Positions 25,251 through 34,122 of a DNA stretch of 64,000 nucleotides are shown here, in pieces. The number at the start of each line of letters is the position of its first letter. Position 1 is the first letter of the stretch. The notes under the pieces are model-generated. The model did no database searches, was not told the DNA's origin, and was given only the letters and a program-made list of their open reading frames with translations. Made by a program: the position numbers and the translations under genes. Source of the stretch: an uncultured Lachnospiraceae bacterium (GTDB taxonomy: Bacteria > Bacillota > Clostridia > Lachnospirales > Lachnospiraceae); NCBI GenBank assembly GCA_947652925.1, contig CANTEW010000001.1, positions 108,406-172,405 of the forward strand, written 5' to 3'.

Positions 25251-25778
25251 TCAAAAATCCGGTTCGATCAGACCATATGTGTTTCCTTTTCGTTTATATA
25301 CCACATTCACCTGCTCTGTCTCAGCATTATAGAACACAAAGAAGTTATGTCCCAGCAATTCCATCTGCACACATGCATCCTCCGGATACATTGGCTTGAT
25401 GCCGAAACGCTTGGTGCGGATGATCTTCACTTCCTCATCCTCATCGTAATCTTTCTCAATATAAGCTTTCTGGAAGTTGCCTCCCTCTTGCTTCTTATCC
25501 ACGATCTTATTCTTATACTTCCTCAACTGCCGCTCGATCACTTCTTCCACCAGATCGATGGATACATACATGTCATTACTGGTCTGTTCGGAACGGATGA
25601 TATTCCCTTTCACAGGGATGGTGACCTCGATCTTCTGTCTTTCCTTTTCCACACTCAATGTCACAATAACTTCAGTTTCCGGAGTGAAATATCTTTCCAG
25701 TTTACCCAGCTTATCCTCTACTGCTGTTTTCAATCCTTCTGTCACATCAAGATTTTTTCCGCTGATTATAATACGCAT
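25251..25778 (-). CDS. hpf: Long-form ribosome hibernation promoting factor
   Basis: A 175-aa protein that binds the 30S decoding centre and dimerises ribosomes into inactive 100S particles in stationary phase. The N-terminal S30AE domain (MRIIISGKNLDVTEGLK...) occupies residues 1-100; the C-terminal dimerisation domain (KRFGIKPMYPEDACVQMELLGH) occupies ~120-175. A linker of basic and acidic residues joins them. Start 25778 is chosen because GGAGAT precedes it and it matches the family N-terminus. Confidence 0.93.
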   Translation of the reverse strand: MRIIISGKNLDVTEGLKTAVEDKLGKLERYFTPETEVIVTLSVEKERQKIEVTIPVKGNIIRSEQTSNDMYVSIDLVEEVIERQLRKYKNKIVDKKQEGGNFQKAYIEKDYDEDEEVKIIRTKRFGIKPMYPEDACVQMELLGHNFFVFYNAETEQVNVVYKRKGNTYGLIEPDF

Positions 25779-26033
25779 ATCTCCAGCCCCCTTACTATAA
25801 TATATTTGACATAAACACACTCTAAAACCCAGTCCCACATTACTAACATCTATAGTGATCACTGCTGATAGCTCATTATAACATACATCCTTAAAAAATC
25901 ACACCATTTTATGAAAAATTTACATATTTTTAGAGATCTTTACCCAACACCTTGCCAGATCACACAGATCCTCCCATGTTGTCCCCATCTTTTCCACGGC
26001 AGATGATGCACAGGACCGCCTATGTACATCCCT

Positions 26034-27005
26034 CTAACGGGTCACTCGGATCGTCTTTCTCACCGTAAGGCCACCGTTTACTTTCGCGGTGATCCTGGCT
26101 TTTCCCGCTCTCTTCGCCGTGATCTTTCCTGTGGGGCTGACGGAGAGGACGGACGGCCTTGAAGACTTCCAGGTGATGCCCTTTTTAAGGATACCCTTGG
26201 ACGTGTTCGTCCCGCCCATGATCCCCGGGTAGACGATACTGCAGGCCACCGACAGATCCTTCTTCTTTTTTATCTTGATCGTAGAGGGGGCGTCGAGCTT
26301 TAAGTCTTTCACGCTGCTCTTTTTCACTTCGATCATCTGGATCCTCTTCCCTTTTAACTTGGACTTTTCCTGTGTACCGCTGTTGGAAGCGCTGAATTCA
26401 GCGGCTACGCCATACCAGCCCCCTGTATCCCGGCGGAAACAGCCAAGACCGATATATCTATTTTCTGGTCTTATCATACTGGTGTAATGCCCTGTCACTG
26501 CATTCCTGTTCCCAGCTACCCAGTCATTTTTCTCACTGTACCACTGTTCGATCCCGTCCATCAGGCCGCTAAAGTTCCAGGCAAGGTTCTCACCCCAGCT
26601 CTGCACGCCCTCATACCGGGCAGTAAAACAACTCTGGCCGTTTGGCCGTGTATGGTCTTCATTGACAGTACATTCTGCCGCCCGCAGCTGTGCGATCCAT
26701 TCCAGATCAGAAGACCACCTGATCGGCACATAATCCTCACGGGTGAGCTTTCTGCCTGTGGACGGATCTGGATATCCCTTCACACAGGCCTCCTTACGGA
26801 TCTCATTGATCCGCTTCAATATGGTCCCCTTGCCCACATATCCATAGACACCGGAGACACCTGCCAATACGTTGCCGCTGCCTGCTCTGCTCACATCGGC
26901 TGCGCGGGTAGGCGCCGCCAAGACTGTGCTGGATGCCTGCGATGAAAGCAGGACAAAGAGCAGTAGAAAAACAATGAGCTTCTCTTTAAAAGACCTTTTT
27001 TCCAT
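26034..27005 (-). CDS. Secreted CAP-domain protein with Ig-like (BIG2) repeat
   Basis: A 323-aa secreted protein. A signal peptide (residues ~8-31, ending LAAP) is followed by a CAP/SCP domain (~60-205: ILKRINEIRKEA, RAAECTVNEDHTRPNG, GENLAWNF, GHYTSMIRPENRYIGLG), then a C-terminal bacterial Ig-like domain (~235-320) ending GKARITAKVNGG. CAP proteins have varied extracellular roles; none can be assigned. The start at 27005 has GGGAG 9 bp upstream. It follows hisA in the same direction with a 27-bp gap and may be co-transcribed. Confidence 0.88.
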   Translation of the reverse strand: MEKRSFKEKLIVFLLLFVLLSSQASSTVLAAPTRAADVSRAGSGNVLAGVSGVYGYVGKGTILKRINEIRKEACVKGYPDPSTGRKLTREDYVPIRWSSDLEWIAQLRAAECTVNEDHTRPNGQSCFTARYEGVQSWGENLAWNFSGLMDGIEQWYSEKNDWVAGNRNAVTGHYTSMIRPENRYIGLGCFRRDTGGWYGVAAEFSASNSGTQEKSKLKGKRIQMIEVKKSSVKDLKLDAPSTIKIKKKKDLSVACSIVYPGIMGGTNTSKGILKKGITWKSSRPSVLSVSPTGKITAKRAGKARITAKVNGGLTVRKTIRVTR

Positions 27006-27032
27006 GATCATATCTCCCTTCTGACTTTACTC

Positions 27033-27815
27033 TTAATCTTTATGGCTGCAGTACTCTACGACCTTATCAAATCCCAGTGGTCCGCCGAAGATATCCAGGG
27101 CGCTCCCCACCGTCACATCCACTCTGCCTTTCCCTGAATGGTAGAGCTGCTCCAGATCTTCATAGCTGCCCACACCCCCGGCATAGGTGACCGGATGATC
27201 CCGGAACTCAGCCAGCAGGCCCACCAGATCCTGGTCGATACCGGCGGCTCTCCCTTCCACATCCACCGCATGCACCAGAAATTCCGCACAGCTCTCCCCC
27301 AACTCCCTCAGCAGCGGGAGCGTGACTCTCGTATCTGTATATCTCTGCCAGCGGTCTGTGACCACATAATACTCCCCGTCTTTTTTCCGACAACTCAGGT
27401 CCAGGACCAGATGCTCCCTGCCCACTTCCCTTATGATCTTCTCCAGGTTTTCCCAGTGGATCCGCCCCTCCCGGAAAACATAAGAGGTCACGACCACATG
27501 GCTGGCCCCTTTCTCCAGATATCCCTGCGCGTTATCCGCCCGGATGCCGCCGCCGACCTGCAGCCCTTTCGGAAATGCCTCCAGAGCCTTAAATGCCTGG
27601 GCACGGGTAGCCTCATAGAACTGCGACCCCTGCGGGTTCAGCAAGATCACATGCCCGCCTTCCAGTCCTCTTTCTCTATACAGACCGGCAAAAAAAGCCG
27701 CATCATGTTCCGAGACATGATTCTCCTGTGCCTGATCCTGCTTGTCCTTTAAGCTCCCCCCTATGATCTGTTTGACTTTACCATTATGTATATCGATACA
27801 TGGCCGAAACCGCAT
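27033..27815 (-). CDS. hisA: ProFAR isomerase, eukaryotic-type HisA
   Basis: A 260-aa (beta/alpha)8 isomerase of histidine biosynthesis, converting ProFAR to PRFAR. The catalytic Asp of strand 1 is in RFRPCIDIHNGKVKQI; LQVGGGIR, LVLDLSCRKKDG, VVTDRWQ, FLVHAVDVEG and VTYAGGV follow. These stretches match the fungal/plant HIS6 type (no fusion) more than the usual bacterial HisA. It is isolated: no other his gene is adjacent. The reading frame is intact. Confidence 0.85.
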   Translation of the reverse strand: MRFRPCIDIHNGKVKQIIGGSLKDKQDQAQENHVSEHDAAFFAGLYRERGLEGGHVILLNPQGSQFYEATRAQAFKALEAFPKGLQVGGGIRADNAQGYLEKGASHVVVTSYVFREGRIHWENLEKIIREVGREHLVLDLSCRKKDGEYYVVTDRWQRYTDTRVTLPLLRELGESCAEFLVHAVDVEGRAAGIDQDLVGLLAEFRDHPVTYAGGVGSYEDLEQLYHSGKGRVDVTVGSALDIFGGPLGFDKVVEYCSHKD

Positions 27816-27875
27816 GACTCCTCCCTGCTATGTAGACCAAAAGGATGGGCCCTGTCGTCCCATCCTCTCACCTGA

Positions 27876-28298
27876 TCACTCATTCACGTTATCTGTGCCT
27901 TCTGTAACACTGTTATTGTTCGTACGGGTATTTGTATCTGTATCTGTGTCTGTATCCGGCAGATCCTCCGGTGAGTTTTCTGTGGTGTTTTGTGTCGCAT
28001 CGTCCAGGGCATCGTCCACGTCATCACCCAGGTCTTCCACCCCGTCGCCTATATCGTCTACCACTCCGTCACCGGTACCTGTGCCATTGCCGTTATCATC
28101 CATATCCGTATCTGTACCGTTTTTATCATCTGTGGTGTCTGTATCCGTACCGTTGTCATCCTTGTCTTCATCTGTGGTGTTTTGCTCTGTGTTGGTCCCA
28201 TTTCCGTTATCGGTATCATTCTTGTCTGATCCACAGGCAGTAGCCATGCACAGCACCAGAGTCGCGATCCCACATAACATCAATTTCTTCATTTTCAT
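27876..28298 (-). CDS. Low-complexity acidic lipoprotein
   Basis: A 140-aa predicted lipoprotein. The signal peptide ends in a lipobox-like MATAC (Cys ~22). The mature part is almost entirely Asp, Thr, Asn, Gly and Glu in DTDT, NGNGT and DDVDDAL repeats, so it is acidic and disordered and might bind cations or act as a spacer. AGGAGA precedes the start. I know no function; it lies alone between hisA and dapB. Confidence 0.7.
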   Translation of the reverse strand: MKMKKLMLCGIATLVLCMATACGSDKNDTDNGNGTNTEQNTTDEDKDDNGTDTDTTDDKNGTDTDMDDNGNGTGTGDGVVDDIGDGVEDLGDDVDDALDDATQNTTENSPEDLPDTDTDTDTNTRTNNNSVTEGTDNVNE

Positions 28299-28383
28299 GA
28301 TTCATTCTCCTTTTCCTTTTAAGATCTCTGATTATAATATCTTCCCAGTTGGAGGATTTTATACATGAAAAATCTTATTGATC

Positions 28384-29151
28384 TTATTTTTGTGTTCCCG
28401 CGATCACATCACTCATCCGATAATAGCCGGGAGGTCTCCCTGCCAGGAATTTGGCCGCCTCCACTGCACCTTTACCGAACACCGCCTTGGAATATGCCGT
28501 GTGGCTGAATGTCACCACCTCATCCGGTCCGGCGAAGATCACATCATGTTCCCCTACGATCGTCCCTCCCCGCACCGCTGACAGCCCGATCTCTTTGTCA
28601 TCCCTGGGTCCCCTCTTCTGGCTCCTGTCGTAGACATAGTGATAGGCATCGCCCATAGCCTCATTTAAGCTGTCCGCCAGCGCCAGCGCCGTCCCGCTGG
28701 GCGCGTCTTTTTTCAGACGGTGGTGCTTCTCCACCACCTCCATATCAAAACCAGCGCCAGCCAGGACTTTCGCCGCCTCCTGGATCAGATGCAGCAGCGT
28801 ATTGACGCCCAGCGACATATTTGCCGACTTTAAGACAGCGATCTTACTGCTAGCCTCCTCGATCCGCGCCAACTGCCCCTCGTCCAGCCCTGTACTGCAC
28901 AGGACCGCTGGCAGACGCTGCTCCAGGCAGTGATCCAAAAGACCGTCAAGAGCCTGAGGAGATGAAAAATCGATCACCACATCTGCCGTCACATCACATT
29001 TTTTTATATCTGTAAACACCGGATATCCATTCTCCCGGTCGTTTACCGCATCTATCCCAGCGGCGATCTCCGCCTCCGGATCATCTTTTACCAATCCGCT
29101 GATCACCTGGCCCATATGCCCGTTACAGCCGTTCATTATTATCTTTATCAT
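28384..29151 (-). CDS. dapB: 4-Hydroxy-tetrahydrodipicolinate reductase
   Basis: A 255-aa NAD(P)H enzyme of the diaminopimelate/lysine pathway. The dinucleotide loop is GCNGHMGQV (~9), DFSSPQAL follows at ~78, and the substrate/catalytic motif is EKHHRLKKDAPSGTAL (~150). It lies 38 bp downstream of dapA and belongs to its riboswitch-controlled operon. The product also feeds dipicolinate for spores and DAP for peptidoglycan. Confidence 0.95.
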   Translation of the reverse strand: MIKIIMNGCNGHMGQVISGLVKDDPEAEIAAGIDAVNDRENGYPVFTDIKKCDVTADVVIDFSSPQALDGLLDHCLEQRLPAVLCSTGLDEGQLARIEEASSKIAVLKSANMSLGVNTLLHLIQEAAKVLAGAGFDMEVVEKHHRLKKDAPSGTALALADSLNEAMGDAYHYVYDRSQKRGPRDDKEIGLSAVRGGTIVGEHDVIFAGPDEVVTFSHTAYSKAVFGKGAVEAAKFLAGRPPGYYRMSDVIAGTQK

Positions 29152-29189
29152 TATCCTCTTGCGTCCTTTATATGTCTGCTATATCCCTG

Positions 29190-30083
29190 CTATCTGACCA
29201 GAGGGATGCCGAATCCTTTCATAGCCTCCGCCAGCTTCTCCTGGTGCGCAGGCTCCATCTCTGTCAGCGGCGGGCGCAGTGTGCCTGCTCCCATCCCCAT
29301 CAGGTTCAATGCCGCTTTTACCGGGATAGGGTTCACCTCACAGAACAGGGCGTCGATCAGCGGCTGCGCCTTGAGCTGGATCTCCCGGCTGCCCGCCACA
29401 TCCCCGTCCAAAAACTTCTGGACCATATCGTGCGTCTGACGGGGCGCCACATTGGACAGCACGGAGATCACGCCGATACCACCCAGTGACAGGAGCGGCA
29501 CCACCTGGTCGTCGTTGCCGGAATACAGGTCGATGCATCCATCCGCCAGAGCCATCAGTTTTGCCACCTGGGAGATATTGCCGTTGGCTTCCTTGATCCC
29601 CACGATGTTTTCCACATTCCTCGCCAGCGCCACTGCCGTCTCCGGAAGGATATTGCATCCTGTACGGCTGGGGACATTATAGAGGATGATCGGCGCTGAG
29701 ACGGCCGATGCGATCTGCGTATAGTGAGCTACCAGCCCCTGCTGCGTTGCCTTATTGTAATAGGGAGACACCAGCAGCAGACCGTCCACGCCATAACTCT
29801 CCGCTTCCCGGGACATCTCGACAGCAGTCACTGTACAGTTGGAACCTGTACCTGCGATCACAGGGATCCTCTTCTTTACTTTATCCACGGCAAACCGGAT
29901 CACATCCAGGTGTTCCTCCACCGTCAATGTGGAAGACTCCCCTGTCGTCCCGCAGATGATGATCGCGTCTGTACCATTTTCGATCTGGAACTCCAGGAGT
30001 CCCTCCAGCCTGTCATAGTCTACCTCTCCGCTGGTCAGCATAGGCGTAACGATCGCCACACCCGCTCCTTTAAATATAGCCAT
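29190..30083 (-). CDS. dapA: 4-Hydroxy-tetrahydrodipicolinate synthase
   Basis: A 297-aa Schiff-base aldolase condensing pyruvate with aspartate semialdehyde, the entry step to DAP and lysine. The motif CGTTGESSTLTVEEH (~43), catalytic Tyr in LLVSPYYNK (~133) and the Schiff-base Lys in IVGIKEANG (~163) are present. AAAGGAGGAG precedes the ATG. Expression is controlled by a lysine riboswitch and terminator in the leader. Confidence 0.96.
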   Translation of the reverse strand: MAIFKGAGVAIVTPMLTSGEVDYDRLEGLLEFQIENGTDAIIICGTTGESSTLTVEEHLDVIRFAVDKVKKRIPVIAGTGSNCTVTAVEMSREAESYGVDGLLLVSPYYNKATQQGLVAHYTQIASAVSAPIILYNVPSRTGCNILPETAVALARNVENIVGIKEANGNISQVAKLMALADGCIDLYSGNDDQVVPLLSLGGIGVISVLSNVAPRQTHDMVQKFLDGDVAGSREIQLKAQPLIDALFCEVNPIPVKAALNLMGMGAGTLRPPLTEMEPAHQEKLAEAMKGFGIPLVR

Positions 30084-30128
30084 TGTCTCTCCTCCTTTAT
30101 TCTCTCACTATCCTATATACAGTATACG

Positions 30129-30157
30129 CAAAAAGAGACAAACAGAAGTTTGCCTCT
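30129..30157 (-). terminator. Riboswitch-linked intrinsic terminator before dapA
   Basis: On the reverse strand AGAGGCAAAC-TTCT-GTTTGTCTCT is followed by TTTTT, 46 bp before dapA and 43 bp after the aptamer. It is the expected expression platform of the lysine riboswitch. Confidence 0.85.
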
Positions 30158-30199
30158 AAGAAAATACATGCATAAGATCGACCGCACTAAAAATGTTCC

Positions 30200-30380
30200 T
30201 TAGATAGCTCCCCACCCTGAAACTGTTTTCAAGATGACAGTCATATGATTCTTCATACATATGCCCAAAGATATGACGTCAGGCATCATACCTTTTCGGC
30301 GCTTTCCCCTTTCTCCTCCCTTCCCTTGCCCCTGGAGCATCCGGCAAGGCTACTCATGAAAAACGCGACCTCTATCTGTC
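30200..30380 (-). ncRNA. Lysine riboswitch (L box) aptamer
   Basis: Reading the reverse strand, the closing stem AGATAG/CTATCT bounds the L-box landmarks in order: GATAGAGGTCGCG, CATGAGTA, GGGGAAAGCGCCGAAA, GGTATGATG, TTTGGGC, GACTGTCAT, AAAACAG and GGGTGGGGAGCTATC. These match the lysine-riboswitch core (loop E-like AGAGG, GCCGAA, TGGG, GGAGAGCTATC). Lysine binding to such aptamers causes termination at the downstream hairpin and so lowers dapA-dapB expression. Identification is from conserved sequence, not from covariance software. Confidence 0.9.
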
Positions 30381-30394
30381 TCATTAATGTGATA

Positions 30395-30423
30395 ACTATA
30401 GCATGAAAAACTATCGTTGTCAA
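30395..30423 (-). promoter_or_regulatory. Promoter of the dapA-dapB operon
   Basis: Reverse strand TTGACA (30423-30418), 17-nt spacer, TATAGT (30400-30395), directly upstream of the lysine riboswitch. Confidence 0.75.
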
Positions 30424-30493
30424 CGAAAAACAGATGCTGTATAATCAAGGGCAAGGACCACCAAAATATATGCATGACCAAAGGAGTCTACCC

Positions 30494-31192
30494 ATGGTAA
30501 ACAAACAAAAGATCCTGATCGTCGATGATGATGAGAACATCGCCGAGCTGATCGCCCTGTACCTGACAAAAGAATGTTTTGAGACTTCCATCGTCCACGA
30601 CGGGGAAGAAGCGCTGACCCGCTTTACCACTTTCCAGCCCAACCTGATCTTACTGGATCTGATGCTGCCGGGGATCGACGGCTACCAGGTATGCCGGGAG
30701 ATCCGCCAGAAGTCCGACGTCCCTATCATCATGCTCTCTGCGAAAGGAGAGACCTTTGACAAAGTACTAGGCCTGGAGCTGGGCGCGGATGATTATATCA
30801 TCAAACCCTTCGACTCAAAAGAATTAGTGGCCAGAGTGCGCGCTGTCCTGCGCCGTTTTCAGGTAAAGGATCCCGTCCCGGCACCATCCAATGAAAAATG
30901 CGTCAGCTACCCGGATCTTTCCGTAAATCTGACGAACTACGAAGTACTCTACAAAGGCAGCCACATCGACATGCCCCCAAAAGAACTGGAACTCCTATAC
31001 TTCCTGGCGGCCTCGCCCAACCAGGTATTCACAAGGGAACAGCTCCTGGACCACATCTGGGGATACGAATACATCGGAGATACACGGACGGTGGATGTAC
31101 ATATCAAACGCCTCCGTGAAAAGATCAAAGACCACAGATCCTGGTCCATCAGCACCGTATGGGGCATCGGCTATAAATTTGAGGTGCGCTGA
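30494..31192 (+). CDS. OmpR/PhoB-family response regulator
   Basis: A 232-aa two-domain regulator. The receiver (residues ~5-118) has acidic pocket DDD near residue 11, phospho-acceptor Asp in LILLDLMLPG (~54) and the Lys in DYIIKPF (~105). The C-terminal winged-helix domain ends ISTVWGIGYKFEVR. Start 30494 has AAAGGAG 8 bp upstream. The histidine kinase begins 1 bp after its stop, so the two form an operon and a cognate pair. Target genes are unknown. Confidence 0.93.
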   Translation: MVNKQKILIVDDDENIAELIALYLTKECFETSIVHDGEEALTRFTTFQPNLILLDLMLPGIDGYQVCREIRQKSDVPIIMLSAKGETFDKVLGLELGADDYIIKPFDSKELVARVRAVLRRFQVKDPVPAPSNEKCVSYPDLSVNLTNYEVLYKGSHIDMPPKELELLYFLAASPNQVFTREQLLDHIWGYEYIGDTRTVDVHIKRLREKIKDHRSWSISTVWGIGYKFEVR

Positions 31193-31193
31193 C

Positions 31194-32606
31194 ATGAAGA
31201 AGACCCTCTATCTGAAATTTATCCTGGCCTATGCGGTGTTCGGCCTTCTGGGTTTTATCGCCATATCCACCATCGGTTCCCGGTTGATCCAAGACCACCT
31301 GGAACGCCGCATCAGCGAACAGATCTACCGAGAAGCCAACACGATCTCTTTTGACGACACAGTGCGCTACCGGACGGCCACCTATAATCTGGCGAGCATA
31401 TACAACAATCTATCTTCCCTGGCGGCATACCAGGATGCTCAGATCTGGATGATGAACCAGCAGGGAGACATCCTGCTGGACACTGCCCAGGACGAACCTT
31501 ACGAGACGCCCTTGGGACTGAACAGTTTTGACCCTCTCACCTGGGGCTCCAGTTACTACCGCACGGGAAATTTTTTCGGATATTTCCAGCGATCCATGCT
31601 GAGCGTGATCGCACCCATCACCTCCGGTATGACCATCAAGGGCTACATCGCCATCCATTATCCCATGGACCACCTGTACCAGGAAAGAGAACAGATCCTT
31701 GCGGTGATCCATGTGATATTTTTCCTGCTCTTCGCTCTGTCCCTGCTGATTCTGTTATTATTTACATTCAGTGTCTACCGCCCTCTGCGCAAGATCACCA
31801 TTGGCGCCGAGGAATATTCCGCGGGACATCTGGATCACCAGATCCCTGTATATTCGCAGGACGAGATGGGCTACCTGGCCAGGACTTTGAATTACATGTC
31901 CGGGGAACTGGATAACAGCGGAGAATACCAGCGCAGATTCATCGCCAACATCTCCCATGACTTCCGTTCACCGCTCACTTCCATCAAAGGATACCTGGAG
32001 GCCATCGTGGACGGAACGATCAGCCCCGACAACCAGGACAGATACATCCAGATCGTCCTCAATGAGACAGACCGCCTGGAAAAACTCACAGAAAGCCTGC
32101 TCACTCTGAATAACCTGGATGTAAAGAGCCGCATGATGCATCTGCGGGGCTTTGACATCAATAAGGTCATCAAAAATACGGCAGCTACCTTTGAAGGCAT
32201 CTGCCGGAACAAGAAGATATCCATCGAACTGATCTTATCCGGCACACAGCTCTATGCCCACGCGGATATGGAACAGATCCAGCAAGTCCTCTACAACCTG
32301 CTGGATAATGCAGTCAAATTCAGCCCCAATGACTCCGTCATCACCATTGAGACAACGGAAAAGAGCGGCCGGATACTGGTATCCGTCAAAGACCAGGGCA
32401 TCGGGATCAGCAAAGCGAACCTGCCAAAGATCTGGGAGCGCTTCTACAAAGAAGACTCCTCACGGGGCAAAGACCGCAAAGGTACCGGACTTGGCCTCTC
32501 CATCGTCAAAGAGATCATCAATGCGCACAACCAGAACATCGATGTGATCAGCACCGAGGATATCGGCACAGAATTCATATTCACACTGGACAAACAGATA
32601 GACTGA
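31194..32606 (+). CDS. Sensor histidine kinase (HAMP, HisKA)
   Basis: A 470-aa membrane kinase paired with the preceding regulator. Two transmembrane segments (~8-28 and ~165-190) flank an extracytoplasmic sensor domain; a HAMP linker follows, then HisKA with the phospho-His in ANISHDFRSPLTSIKGYL (~265), and the HATPase_c domain (LLDNAVKF, VKDQGIGI, KGTGLGLSIVKEI). The start ATG at 31194 overlaps the end of the regulator's ribosome-binding context (coupled translation). The signal sensed is unknown. Confidence 0.92.
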   Translation: MKKTLYLKFILAYAVFGLLGFIAISTIGSRLIQDHLERRISEQIYREANTISFDDTVRYRTATYNLASIYNNLSSLAAYQDAQIWMMNQQGDILLDTAQDEPYETPLGLNSFDPLTWGSSYYRTGNFFGYFQRSMLSVIAPITSGMTIKGYIAIHYPMDHLYQEREQILAVIHVIFFLLFALSLLILLLFTFSVYRPLRKITIGAEEYSAGHLDHQIPVYSQDEMGYLARTLNYMSGELDNSGEYQRRFIANISHDFRSPLTSIKGYLEAIVDGTISPDNQDRYIQIVLNETDRLEKLTESLLTLNNLDVKSRMMHLRGFDINKVIKNTAATFEGICRNKKISIELILSGTQLYAHADMEQIQQVLYNLLDNAVKFSPNDSVITIETTEKSGRILVSVKDQGIGISKANLPKIWERFYKEDSSRGKDRKGTGLGLSIVKEIINAHNQNIDVISTEDIGTEFIFTLDKQID

Positions 32607-32610
32607 TCCA

Positions 32611-33108
32611 TCACCTTTCTCTCCATCGATATCTGGTCAATGCACCTTCCCGCTGCATCTGGGCAAATCCCTGCTGGCGCAGCGCCTCATATAAGATGAC
32701 CGCCACAGAATTGCTCAGGTTCAGAGACCGGATATCCTCCATCATGGGGATCCTTATGGCCGTCTCCTGATTTTCCAACAGGATCTCTTCCGGGATACCG
32801 GCACTCTCTTTGCCGAACAAAAGAAAATCATCCTCCCGATAAGATATCTGGTCATATGTCTGCGGGGCTTTCGTACTGGCATAATAGATCCTCGCCCCTG
32901 GATTCTTCTCCTGAAAATCTCCATAATCCAGATAAAGGGTCACATCCAGATCCTTCCAGTAATCCATGCCAGCCCTCCTGATCTCTTTTTCACCCAGCCG
33001 GAACCCCAACGGCTCGATCAAATGCAGCCGGGTCCCTGTGGCCACGCACGTCCGCCCGATATTCCCCGTATTCGCCGGTATCTCCGGTTCCAACAATACA
33101 ACATTCAT
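32611..33108 (-). CDS. trmL: tRNA (cytidine(34)-2'-O)-methyltransferase
   Basis: A 165-aa SPOUT methyltransferase that modifies the wobble base of tRNALeu isoacceptors. Signatures are MNVVLLEPEIPANTGNIGRTC, LIEPLGF, LLFGKESAGIPEEIL (deep-knot GxESxGlP) and IRSLNLSNSVAVILYEALRQ. The length is normal. It is convergent with the kinase gene (4-bp gap) and downstream of the HypE-like gene by 15 bp, so likely co-transcribed with it. Confidence 0.92.
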   Translation of the reverse strand: MNVVLLEPEIPANTGNIGRTCVATGTRLHLIEPLGFRLGEKEIRRAGMDYWKDLDVTLYLDYGDFQEKNPGARIYYASTKAPQTYDQISYREDDFLLFGKESAGIPEEILLENQETAIRIPMMEDIRSLNLSNSVAVILYEALRQQGFAQMQREGALTRYRWRER

Positions 33109-33123
33109 CCCAAGACCTCTCTT

Positions 33124-34107
33124 TCAAGGGAGCCGATACAACTCATCACTCCGGGGCCTGTCCAGATAGCGGATCTCCCCGCCTCTGCGCAGGATCCTGT
33201 CCTTTCCCCCGGTTGCCTGTCCGATCAAAGCCGCCGGGATCCCCGCGCTCTCAAGGCTGCGCACCAACCCCGCTCCCCGGGCTGTGCCGATCAGCATAGA
33301 CCCGCTGGACATCAGCAGATACGGATCCAATCCATACCGCTCGCAGACTTCCACAGACTCCTGCCGGATCGGTATCTTCTTCAGATCCACATCCAGCCCC
33401 ACGCCGGCGCCTTCGCCAAATTCCCAGAGCGCGCCCAGGATACCGCCTTCTGTGATATCATGCATGGCACTCACACCGTGAGCAACAGCGATCCGGCTCT
33501 CCGGGATCACTGACAGGTACTGGTCAAATCCCTTAGCCGTATCCACAAACTCTCCCGGCAGCACCTCTTTGAGCTCTGCTTCCTTCTCTTTTGCGATGAT
33601 CGAAGTGCCTTCCAGAGCGATCCACTTCGTGACCACCAGGTCATGCCCCGGCTGCAGTCCATTTATCAGCACTGCCTGCCCTCTTTTTACTTTACCCACA
33701 CCGGCCACAGTGATCAGAGGCTGGACCACCACATCAGTGATCTCTGTATGACCGCCCAAAACTTCTATATCCAACGCCCTGCATGTCCTCTCCACATCCT
33801 GCATCATGGCCCGCAGCTGCGGCTCCTCTGTCTTCTCCGGCAACAGGATCGTCAGCATCACTCCCACAGGCTCCGCGCCGGAAGCGGCCAGATCGTTTGC
33901 CGTGATATGGATGCTGTGACTCCCTATATCTTTCACCGTCCCCGTGATCGGATCTGTGGACATGACAAAAACTTCATCCGGGCCGAGTCCCAGCACTGCA
34001 CAATCCTGCCCCACGCCCGGTCCCATGAGGACTTCCTCCCTGCGATGGCCCACCTGCCTTAATACAGAACGCAGCAGGACCTGTTCCGGAAGCTTTCCAA
34101 TCTTCAT
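33124..34107 (-). CDS. AIR synthase-related (PurM/HypE-like) protein
   Basis: A 327-aa protein of the PurM/HypE/ThiL ATP-binding superfamily. The N-terminal part has GPGVGQDCAVL and STDPITGT (ATP/Mg2+ region), then HITANDLAASGAEP; the C-terminal domain has AMHDITEGGILGALWE and SSGSMLIG. This resembles archaeal/bacterial 'AIR synthase-related' proteins near HypE. No hyp or pur genes are nearby, so neither hydrogenase maturation nor purine synthesis is supported; activity unknown. It is preceded by a 37-codon membrane ORF (34123-34236). Confidence 0.8.
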   Translation of the reverse strand: MKIGKLPEQVLLRSVLRQVGHRREEVLMGPGVGQDCAVLGLGPDEVFVMSTDPITGTVKDIGSHSIHITANDLAASGAEPVGVMLTILLPEKTEEPQLRAMMQDVERTCRALDIEVLGGHTEITDVVVQPLITVAGVGKVKRGQAVLINGLQPGHDLVVTKWIALEGTSIIAKEKEAELKEVLPGEFVDTAKGFDQYLSVIPESRIAVAHGVSAMHDITEGGILGALWEFGEGAGVGLDVDLKKIPIRQESVEVCERYGLDPYLLMSSGSMLIGTARGAGLVRSLESAGIPAALIGQATGGKDRILRRGGEIRYLDRPRSDELYRLP

Positions 34108-34122
34108 CTACAGCCATCCTTC

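Noticed and set aside
26283-27752. Several antisense frames opposite the CAP-domain and hisA genes
   Set aside because: They show no start signals or domains and are shadows of the well-supported reverse-strand genes.
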